Below are positions 24,251-30,731 of a stretch of 64,000 nt of DNA, piece after piece. Location: positions 1,674,001 through 1,738,000 of the forward strand of contig CAWGST010000001.1 of the NCBI GenBank assembly GCA_963825315.1, read 5' to 3'. Under the pieces are notes generated by a model, which saw nothing but the letters and a program-made list of their open reading frames with translations, had not been told where the DNA came from and made no database searches. Source of the stretch: DASRLE01 sp963825315. Lineage in GTDB: Bacteria > Verrucomicrobiota > Verrucomicrobiia > Limisphaerales > Palsa-1400. Within the stretch, counting starts at the first letter, position 1, and every line of letters starts with the position of its first letter. Position numbers and translations under genes: made by a program.

Positions 24251-25126
24251 ATGAAAACGATGCGAACATGTACAGTAGCGGGAGCCGCCATGGCGCTTTT
24301 AGGCCTGGCTTGGGCAAATACGGCCCTCGGCGATGATTCATGCAACGCTGCTCAAAAGGAAAAATCCTTCAAAGGCAACGTCGTCGCCGTTGATGCGCCG
24401 GACAGAACCATCTCGGTGAAAGGCCTCTTTTTCACCAGAAACTTCAACACCGCCACCGACTGCAAAGTGTCCTTCCAGGACAAACCGGTTGCCTCCCTGG
24501 CGGAACTTCGGCCCGGCCAGAAGGTGGACGTCCGTTACGATGAGAACAATGGCGTGCTGATTGCCCGGCAGATCGCCCAGCATGACTTGATCTTCGCAGG
24601 CCACATCACCGCCATTGACCTGGCGGCGCGAACGCTCACCCTCAAGGAGGGCATGACGACCCACAACCTCACCATTGCGCCGGATTGCGCCGTGGTCATG
24701 AAGGACGACAAATGGGCCGCGTTGAGCAGCCTGCAAGTCGGGGATGCCGTCCAAGTCATCTACGAACCGGTGAAAGGTTTGCACATGGCGAGCCGGATCG
24801 AGCAGAAAAGCGAGATGTTTGTCGGAACGATCGAGGCCGTTGATGCCACCACCCGGTCCGTCAAGGCCAAAGACTTGCTATCCGAAAAGAAATTCAATCT
24901 CGCTGACGATTGCCCCATCGTCATCGCGGGCAAACCGGATGGCAGTTTGAACGACCTGCGGATCGGCGACCGGGCCTCCATCAGCTATGATAATCAGGAC
25001 GGCGTGCTGGTGGCCAATCGCATCAGCCCGATGCCCGCCTCATCCGGCGCGGAGACGGCCCGGAACGCAAAGGCAGGCAACCAGTCGCACAATTACAGTT
25101 ATGCCGAGTCAAAGTCGGGCAACTAA
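24251..25126 (+). CDS. Exported protein with three DUF5666-like beta repeats
   Basis: From ATG 24251 (MKTMRTCTVAGAAMALLGLA) with AAGGAACGAA as ribosome-binding site, the product has 291 residues and a signal peptide ending near ANTALG. Three homologous units of about 75 residues follow: FKGNVVAVDAPDRTISVKGL, FAGHITAIDLAARTLTLKEG and FVGTIEAVDATTRSVKAKDL. Each is followed by a Cys-containing strand (TDCKV, PDCAV, DDCPI), a 'L-x-x-L-x-x-G-[DQ]-x-[VA]' turn and a 'Y-[DE]-x-x-x-G-[VL]' strand, a small-barrel pattern like DUF5666. The tail is disordered. It is likely periplasmic. Sigma-54 control by the NtrBC-like pair is inferred from the promoter. Confidence 0.75.
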   Translation: MKTMRTCTVAGAAMALLGLAWANTALGDDSCNAAQKEKSFKGNVVAVDAPDRTISVKGLFFTRNFNTATDCKVSFQDKPVASLAELRPGQKVDVRYDENNGVLIARQIAQHDLIFAGHITAIDLAARTLTLKEGMTTHNLTIAPDCAVVMKDDKWAALSSLQVGDAVQVIYEPVKGLHMASRIEQKSEMFVGTIEAVDATTRSVKAKDLLSEKKFNLADDCPIVIAGKPDGSLNDLRIGDRASISYDNQDGVLVANRISPMPASSGAETARNAKAGNQSHNYSYAESKSGN

Positions 25127-25139
25127 AAATCGATTGCGC

Positions 25140-25180
25140 CCGCCCTTTCGGTGTTTGTCGCCGAAAGGGCGGAGCCTTTA
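25140..25180 (+). terminator. Strong hairpin after the three-repeat protein
   Basis: CCGCCCTTTCGG (25140-25151) pairs perfectly over 12 bases with CCGAAAGGGCGG (25161-25172), loop of 9. The downstream AGCCTTTATTC is only moderately T-rich. It also lies past the stop of the convergent gene at 25205, so it may end both transcripts. Confidence 0.68.
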
Positions 25181-25204
25181 TTCTGGCTTATGATTGACAG
25201 GATT

Positions 25205-25597
25205 TCATGGCAGGAACCCGTCAATAAAGGTCAGATACCCTTGCCTCCCGTCCACCTTGGTGTGCCGTTCGACAGATTTGCCGAGTTCCCGCAGACAATC
25301 CACCAGCAGTTGAAGCGAAATGGGAGGGACGTTTTCGGGGCCGGGAACCGGACATGGTTTGCGTGCCAGCCGGAATTCGCACATGGCTTTCACGGCCTCA
25401 AAGGCCGCGGCATCAAGCCCGCTCAAGCCGGGTGGTTTTGGAGCATGACCACGCAACTCAGCCCGGTAAATCTGGAAGGCGGCCTCATAGGCGCGAAGCG
25501 CCGTGTAATCCGACATTTCCGGGTGGGCGCGCCAGATTCCCACAACGCTGAACTCCAGATTTTGGAGAATGTCGAGTTTGTCATCAGTGATTTTCAT
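25205..25597 (-). CDS. Conserved hypothetical protein (about 130 residues)
   Basis: From ATG 25597 (MKITDDKLDILQNLEFSVVG) the product has 130 residues. Segments: IWRAHPEMSDYTALRAYEAA, FQIYRAELRGHAPKPPGLSG and LDAAAFEAVKAMCEFRLARK. It is a compact helical cytoplasmic protein without signal peptide. I have a memory of similar small proteins in this bacterial group but know no function. It is divergent from guaA, with about 120 bases between starts. Confidence 0.6.
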   Translation of the reverse strand: MKITDDKLDILQNLEFSVVGIWRAHPEMSDYTALRAYEAAFQIYRAELRGHAPKPPGLSGLDAAAFEAVKAMCEFRLARKPCPVPGPENVPPISLQLLVDCLRELGKSVERHTKVDGRQGYLTFIDGFLP

Positions 25598-25718
25598 GGC
25601 GCATGAATGGTTATTCAATGATCTTCGGCACAGCCTGCCAGAAAACCCGCTGCTGTCCACCAGTTTAAAACTTCACTTAAACTTTGACAAGCGCCCGCGG
25701 CAGAGCCAATGATTTTCG

Positions 25719-27260
25719 ATGACGGAGCAGATTCTCATTTTGGATTTTGGCTCGCAATACACCCAGGTGATTGCCCGGCGCATTCGCGAGTGCCATGTCT
25801 ATTCCACCATCGCGCGCTTTGATGCGCCCGCGTCCGAAATCGCCGCCCTTAATCCCAAAGGCCTGATTCTGTCCGGCGGGCCGTCGAGTGTTTATTCGCC
25901 CAAGGCGCCGTTGCCGGACCCGGCCATTTTCAAATTGGGCGTGCCGATCCTGGGGATTTGTTATGGCGCGCAGTTGATGGCCCAATTCCTCGGCGGCAAA
26001 GTCGAGCGGGGCCGGAAACGCGAATATGGCAAGGGCACGTTGTCGGTCACCGATGGCGCGTGCGCGCTTTTTGCCAATCTTCCGGCGTCGCTCCAGGTCT
26101 GGAATTCGCACGGGGACAAGCTGGGCAGAATCCCGAAGGGCTTCAAAGCCGTGGCCACATCGGACAATTCCGAGTTCGCCGCCATCGAAGACCGCGCGCG
26201 CCGTTTTTTCGGCCTGCAATTTCATCCTGAAGTGGTCCACACGCCGCGGGGCCGCGACATCATGGCCAATTTCGTCCATAAGATTTGCGGCTGCGGCGCG
26301 GATTGGACGATGCGGCATTACCTGGACCAGGCGGTGGAGGAAATCCGCCAGCAGGCCGGCCGGGAGCGCGTCATTCTCGGTCTGAGCGGGGGGGTGGATT
26401 CGAGCGTGGCGGCGGCGTTGTTGCATAAGGCGATCGGCGCCCAGTTGACCTGCATTTTTGTCAATAATGGGTTGTTGCGCGGGCGCGAAGCGCGGGTGGT
26501 GCGCGAAGTTTTCGGGCGCCATTTTAAAATCAAGCTGCAATACGAGGACGCCTCGAAATTGTTTCTGCGGCGCCTCAAAGGGGTGACCGACCCCGAACGC
26601 AAACGCAAGATCATCGGCAAAACATTCATCGAGGTTTTTCAAGCGGCGGCCAAACGGGCGGGAACGGCCCGGTTTCTCGCGCAGGGCACATTGTATCCGG
26701 ATGTCATCGAGTCGGTGCCGATCGCGGGCAATCCGGCGGCGCTGATCAAAAGCCACCACAATGTCGGCGGCCTGCCCAGGAAGATGAAATTCAAATTGAT
26801 CGAACCGCTCAAATGCCTGTTCAAGGATGAGGTCCGGCAATTGGGCCTGGAATTGGGATTGCCCAAGGAAATTGTCTTCCGCCAGCCCTTCCCCGGCCCC
26901 GGCCTGGCCGTGCGCATCCTGGGCGAAGTCACTCCGGCGCGTTGCGACATATTGCGCGCGGCCGACAGCATCGTGGTGGAGGAAATGAAGGCCGGCGGCT
27001 GGTATTACAAAATCTGGCAGAGCTTTGCTGTGTTGCTGCCGGTGCGCAGCGTGGGGGTGATGGGCGACGAACGGACCTATGATTTCACCATCGCCATCCG
27101 CGCCGTCGAATCGCAGGACGGCATGACGGCGGATTGGGTCAAGCTGCCGTATGATTTGCTGGAAAAGCTGTCCAACCGGATCATCAACGAAGTCAAGGGA
27201 GTCAACCGCGTTTGCCTGGACATCTCGAGCAAACCGCCCGCCACCATCGAGTGGGAGTGA
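25719..27260 (+). CDS. guaA: GMP synthase (glutamine-hydrolysing)
   Basis: A two-domain enzyme of 513 residues that aminates XMP to GMP with ATP and glutamine. The glutaminase half starts MTEQILILDFGSQYTQVIAR and carries GICYGAQLMAQFLGG (nucleophile Cys) and the catalytic His-Glu in FFGLQFHPEVVHTPRG. The ATP-pyrophosphatase half has VILGLSGGVDSSVAAALLHK (P-loop S-G-G-V-D-S-S) and FLAQGTLYPDVIESV. The C-terminal dimerisation part includes RQPFPGPGLAVRILGE and ends TIEWE as in the family. It is monocistronic; a type A repeat follows 17 bases after the stop. Confidence 0.97.
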   Translation: MTEQILILDFGSQYTQVIARRIRECHVYSTIARFDAPASEIAALNPKGLILSGGPSSVYSPKAPLPDPAIFKLGVPILGICYGAQLMAQFLGGKVERGRKREYGKGTLSVTDGACALFANLPASLQVWNSHGDKLGRIPKGFKAVATSDNSEFAAIEDRARRFFGLQFHPEVVHTPRGRDIMANFVHKICGCGADWTMRHYLDQAVEEIRQQAGRERVILGLSGGVDSSVAAALLHKAIGAQLTCIFVNNGLLRGREARVVREVFGRHFKIKLQYEDASKLFLRRLKGVTDPERKRKIIGKTFIEVFQAAAKRAGTARFLAQGTLYPDVIESVPIAGNPAALIKSHHNVGGLPRKMKFKLIEPLKCLFKDEVRQLGLELGLPKEIVFRQPFPGPGLAVRILGEVTPARCDILRAADSIVVEEMKAGGWYYKIWQSFAVLLPVRSVGVMGDERTYDFTIAIRAVESQDGMTADWVKLPYDLLEKLSNRIINEVKGVNRVCLDISSKPPATIEWE

Positions 27261-27276
27261 CGCGGGGGCAAAAGAG

Positions 27277-27444
27277 AATGACTAATGACGAAATCCTAAT
27301 GACCAATCAATGGTCGAATGAACCAATGACGAACCCCCGGACGGCCATTACTTGGTCATTCTGGCTTTGTCATTGATTCGTCATTCGTGCTTCGTCATTC
27401 GTCATTCCCCGTAATTGGTCATTCGATTTCGTCATTAGACATTT
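27277..27444. repeat. Type A palindromic repeat, copy 2
   Basis: Contains the same left core as copy 1 (GACGAAATCCTAATGACCAA then TCAATG) and the same right core (GTCATTCGTGCTTCGTCATT). The ends are formed by TGACTAATGACG and GTCATTAGACATT. It lies between the guaA stop and the fur start. Confidence 0.8.
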
Positions 27445-27483
27445 CCCTGGTGATTTGCGCCATGAACCATTAAGATTCACAGC

Positions 27484-27960
27484 ATGGCCATGCTGCACCG
27501 AACCCTTGCCAAAACAAAGTTTGTGGATTTTCTCCAGGGGCAAAAGCGGCGCATCACTCCGCAGCGCCGGGCCATCATCGACACTGTCTTCAGCACGGCG
27601 GAGCATTTTACGGCCGGGCAACTGCTCAAATGGTCCCGCCGCCGCGATAAATCCGTTTCGCGGGCGACGGTGTATCGGACGCTGCCGCTCCTGACCGCCA
27701 GCGGTTTGGTGCGGGAAATGGATTTTGGGCGGGATTGCAAGTTTTACGATCCCAATTACGCCGACCATCCGGACCACAATCATATTATATGCCAGGATTG
27801 CGATACGATTGTTGAATTTGAGAGTGATCAAATCAAACAGGTGGAAGGGGAAATGTGCCAAAAACTGGGGTTCTCGGTGAAGACCCATCGTCTGCAGATC
27901 ACCGGCAGTTGCGAAGAACTCAAACGCCTGGGCAAATGCGCCCGCAAAAAGGGGTGTTAA
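27484..27960 (+). CDS. Fur-family transcriptional regulator
   Basis: The product has 158 residues. Winged-helix N-terminus: RRITPQRRAIIDTVFSTAEH and SRATVYRTLPLLTASGLVRE (recognition helix R-A-T-V-Y-R-T-L). Metal and dimer domain: HPDHNHIICQDCDTIVEFES, with the H-x-H-x-x-C-x-x-C site, and a closing GKCARKKGC with a further Cys pair that could complete a structural zinc site with the C-x-x-C. It might sense iron, zinc or peroxide; the sequence does not settle which subfamily (Fur, Zur or PerR). No obvious Fur-regulated uptake gene adjoins. Confidence 0.9.
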   Translation: MAMLHRTLAKTKFVDFLQGQKRRITPQRRAIIDTVFSTAEHFTAGQLLKWSRRRDKSVSRATVYRTLPLLTASGLVREMDFGRDCKFYDPNYADHPDHNHIICQDCDTIVEFESDQIKQVEGEMCQKLGFSVKTHRLQITGSCEELKRLGKCARKKGC

Positions 27961-27978
27961 CGGATCTCCCATTTTGAT

Positions 27979-28006
27979 TTGCCATCCGGGCGGGTCAGTG
28001 TATAAT
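27979..28006 (+). promoter_or_regulatory. Sigma-70 promoter upstream of the methyltransferase gene
   Basis: -35 TTGCCA (27979-27984), a 16-base spacer and a perfect -10 TATAAT (28001-28006). The start would be near 28013, giving a leader of about 49 bases to ATG 28062. Confidence 0.65.
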
Positions 28007-28061
28007 TCAGCCGTTTTTCATTGGGAGTGTCCGTGGATGAAAAATGAAATGACGCTGTTTA

Positions 28062-28802
28062 ATGGCTTTACGCAATCAACTCGAAACATCGGGATCATGG
28101 CTCTTTAGGCGCCGGAGTTATCTTCCGTTGGCCATACTGCCCATCTTTTTGGTTTGCCTGGCCTCCTCCAGCTACCTCGGCCACAGCCATGTGCTCAATG
28201 AGTTTTGGCAGGCCGGTTGCATGGTCCTATCGTTCTCGGGGTTGGTCTTGAGGGCGATTGTCGTGGGACATGCCCCGTACGGAACGTCCGGCCGCAATAC
28301 CCGCGGCCAGGTGGCCGATACTCTAAACACAACCGGAATGTATTCCATCGTTCGTCATCCGCTTTACCTGGCAAATTATCTCATCATCATCGGTTTCACG
28401 ATGGAGATTCACGTCTGGTGGCTGGTTCTGTTGACCACTTGCATTTATGCGCTGTACTACGAGCGCATCATGCTGGCGGAGGAAGCTTTCCTGCGCGCGC
28501 GCTTTGGCGTGGCGTTCGAACAATGGGCGGCGGCGACCCCCGCGTTTATTCCGAGGTTCGGCGGCTGGGAACCATCGCCGGTTCCGTTCTGCTGGCGGAC
28601 GGTGCTGCAACGCGAGTACAACGCATTTTTCCTGATCATTGTGGTGTTTTTCCTGCTGGACCTGATTGGCGATTCCATCGCCGAAAGACGTTTCAAGATC
28701 GATGCCACATGGTTTGGCATTTTCATCGGCGGGTTCGTGATTTTTGCCACCTTGCGCACCCTCAAGAAGCGCACGCATCTGTTGACGGTGGAAGGAAGAT
28801 AG
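28062..28802 (+). CDS. Membrane methyltransferase of the isoprenylcysteine/LmtA-like type
   Basis: An integral membrane protein of 246 residues. Hydrophobic segments: SYLPLAILPIFLVCLASSSY, CMVLSFSGLVLRAIVVGHAP, YLANYLIIIGFTMEIHVWWL, and two at the C-terminus (FFLIIVVFFLLDLIGDSI; FGIFIGGFVIFATL). The SAM-binding core is SIVRHPLYLANYLIIIGF (R-H-P-x-Y) with YYERIMLAEEAFLRARFG. GTSGRNTRGQVADTLNTTGM precedes it. The whole line-up recalls Leptospira LmtA, which methylates the 1-phosphate of lipid A; that role is an analogy, not a demonstration. Its own promoter precedes it. Confidence 0.8.
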   Translation: MALRNQLETSGSWLFRRRSYLPLAILPIFLVCLASSSYLGHSHVLNEFWQAGCMVLSFSGLVLRAIVVGHAPYGTSGRNTRGQVADTLNTTGMYSIVRHPLYLANYLIIIGFTMEIHVWWLVLLTTCIYALYYERIMLAEEAFLRARFGVAFEQWAAATPAFIPRFGGWEPSPVPFCWRTVLQREYNAFFLIIVVFFLLDLIGDSIAERRFKIDATWFGIFIGGFVIFATLRTLKKRTHLLTVEGR

Positions 28803-28879
28803 GGACGCACAGAATTCGCTTTTATTAACTTGCCGCCAGGGCTTCGACTCACTAAAACTTTCAGGTTCATTCGACAGGC

Positions 28880-29938
28880 ATGGCCACCAAAGCGCATCGC
28901 GTAAAAAATCGATTGAAGGGCCGCAAAAAGACGCCGCGTCCTCCTGCGCGCCGCCGTCCGATCCGCCGTCCTGCGCGGCGGCGGCCCGCCTCGCGTCGGC
29001 CCATCCGGAAAGTTGCCAGGGCCGCCGCCAGCCCTGTGCCGGAGCCGGCAGCGCTCGATGTCCCGCGCGATGAGGAAGCGTATGCCCCGCTGCCCGAGAG
29101 GGAACGTTCCGGCTACGATGGCGATACCGCGATCAAGCTTTATTTGCGCGAAATCGGCCAGGTCAAACTCCTGACGCCCCAGGAAGAAATCCATCTGGCG
29201 GCCCGCATCAAAAAGGGCGACAGAAAGGCCCGCGAGCTTATGATCAAGGCCAACTTGCGTTTGGTCGTCAAGATCGCCCATGACTATGAAAATTTCGGCC
29301 TGCCTCTGCTGGATTTGATCAACGAGGGCAACATCGGCCTGATGAAGGCGGTCGAGCGTTTCGACCCGGCCAAGGGCGGCAAGTTGTCCACTTACGGTTC
29401 GTGGTGGATCAAGCAATCCATCAAGCGCGCCCTGGCCAATCAGTCCAAGACCATCCGGCTGCCCGTCCATTTGGTGGACAAAATCTCCAAGATGCGCCGC
29501 ACCGCCATGAAATTGCAGGAGGTCTTCGGACGCGAACCAACCGATGAGGAATTGGCCGAGGAAATGGGGATGTCTCCGTCCCGGGTCGCCCAGATGCGCC
29601 TGGCGGCCATCCGGCCCGCTTCCCTGGACGCGCCCATTGGCGATGATGACTCGAACAATTTCGCGGAGGTCGTTCAGGATGAGAACGCCGACACGCCTTA
29701 CCAACATCTCGAAGAAAAAACCGTCACCAGGATGTTGCGCGAGATGGTTAAAACTCTCGACCCGCGCGAGGCCACCATCCTGCAATATCGCTTCGGACTG
29801 GACGGCGGCACTGAAAAAACGCTGGAGGAAGTCGGCGTAAAATTCGGGGTGACTCGCGAGCGGGTGCGCCAAATCCAAAACATCGCGCTGCACAAGCTGC
29901 GCCGGATGATCGAGAAACTTGAGGCTGTCAAATCCTAG
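28880..29938 (+). CDS. Sigma-70 family RNA polymerase sigma factor (RpoD/RpoS-like)
   Basis: The product has 352 residues. The first 50 are an Arg/Pro-rich basic tail (RRRPIRRPARRRPASRRPIR). Region 1.2 starts DTAIKLYLREIGQVKLLTPQ; region 2 has LINEGNIGLMKAVERFDPAK and STYGSWWIKQSIKRALANQS; region 3 has REPTDEELAEEMGMSPSRVA; region 4 has RFGLDGGTEKTLEEVGVKFG followed by VTRERVRQIQNIAL. The usual F-S-T-Y-A-T-W-W-I reads L-S-T-Y-G-S-W-W-I, a non-primary flavour. The short length and lack of the large 1.1 region make an alternative group 2 factor more likely than the main RpoD. It is followed directly by apt. Confidence 0.92.
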   Translation: MATKAHRVKNRLKGRKKTPRPPARRRPIRRPARRRPASRRPIRKVARAAASPVPEPAALDVPRDEEAYAPLPERERSGYDGDTAIKLYLREIGQVKLLTPQEEIHLAARIKKGDRKARELMIKANLRLVVKIAHDYENFGLPLLDLINEGNIGLMKAVERFDPAKGGKLSTYGSWWIKQSIKRALANQSKTIRLPVHLVDKISKMRRTAMKLQEVFGREPTDEELAEEMGMSPSRVAQMRLAAIRPASLDAPIGDDDSNNFAEVVQDENADTPYQHLEEKTVTRMLREMVKTLDPREATILQYRFGLDGGTEKTLEEVGVKFGVTRERVRQIQNIALHKLRRMIEKLEAVKS

Positions 29939-29961
29939 GCGCCTGTCCTACTGTGCTGCCC

Positions 29962-30498
29962 ATGACAACTAACGATGTGTCGGTTGCGGAACTGGCCGGG
30001 GCCATTCGCAACATCCCGGATTTTCCAAAAGCCGGCATTCAGTTCAAGGACATCACCCCCGTTCTGGCCGATGCGCGCCTCTTTGCCGGCTCGATCGACC
30101 ATTTGACCGGCCGTTTTCCGCCGGGCGCGGTGGATGCAGTGGTGGGCATTGACGCGCGCGGGTTTATTTTCGCCGCCGCCGCCGCTTACAGGCTCAAGTG
30201 CGGTTTCGTTCCGGTGCGAAAAAAGGGCAAGTTGCCTTACCGCACTTACGAACAAAGCTACGATCTTGAATACGGGTCCAACACCATCGCCATCCACGTC
30301 GATGCCGTGCGGCCCGGCAGCCGGGTCTTGTTGATCGACGATCTGCTGGCGACCGGCGGGACGGCCGGCGCCGCCGCCAACCTGTTGCAGCGCCTGAACG
30401 TGACCATTTTGGAGCTGTCCTTCCTCATCGAATTGAGCTTCCTGAAAGGACGCGAGAGACTGGCAGGTTTCCCGGTCCGCTCGCTGGTGGTCTATTGA
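29962..30498 (+). CDS. apt: Adenine phosphoribosyltransferase
   Basis: From ATG 29962 (MTTNDVSVAELAGAIRNIPD) the product has 178 residues. It salvages adenine to AMP with PRPP. Marks: NIPDFPKAGIQFKDITPVLA, AVVGIDARGFIFAAAAAYRL, GFVPVRKKGKLPYRTYEQSY (K-x-x-K-L-P) and the PRPP motif RVLLIDDLLATGGTAGAAAN. It lies 23 bases after the sigma-factor stop and could be co-transcribed. A type A repeat begins 5 bases after its stop. Confidence 0.94.
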   Translation: MTTNDVSVAELAGAIRNIPDFPKAGIQFKDITPVLADARLFAGSIDHLTGRFPPGAVDAVVGIDARGFIFAAAAAYRLKCGFVPVRKKGKLPYRTYEQSYDLEYGSNTIAIHVDAVRPGSRVLLIDDLLATGGTAGAAANLLQRLNVTILELSFLIELSFLKGRERLAGFPVRSLVVY

Positions 30499-30503
30499 AG
30501 GGG

Positions 30504-30717
30504 AAATGACGAATGTCGAAGCATGAATGACCAGGGAAATGTCTAATGACGAAATCCGAATGACCAATCAATGCCCAAATGACCAAATGACGAAATGGAT
30601 GCCGTGTATCTTGCCGCCTTTGGTAGAATTCGTCATTAGGGCTTCGTCATTATTTCGTCATTCGTGCTTCGACATTCGTCATTCCTTGGTCATTAGGATT
30701 TTGTCATTAGTCATTTT
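30504..30717. repeat. Type A palindromic repeat, copy 3
   Basis: The longest copy. Left core GACGAAATCCGAATGACCAA then TCAATG (one change from copies 1 and 2); right core GTCATTCGTGCTTCGACATT (one change). More than a dozen TGACNAA or NNGTCATT units flank a centre of about 35 bases. It fills the gap between apt and the next gene. Confidence 0.8.
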
Positions 30718-30731
30718 CAGTGCTGCTAAAG

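Noticed and set aside
25598..25718. Purine riboswitch before guaA
   Set aside because: The leader is only about 120 bases, shared with a divergent gene, and shows no three-way-junction core that I can fold by eye.
28457..29893. 478-codon minus-strand ORF
   Set aside because: Antisense to the sigma-70 gene and the end of the methyltransferase gene; no start site or motif.
19659..30717. CRISPR array
   Set aside because: The repeats are palindromic, of variable length, scattered singly after genes, with no regular spacers and no cas genes.
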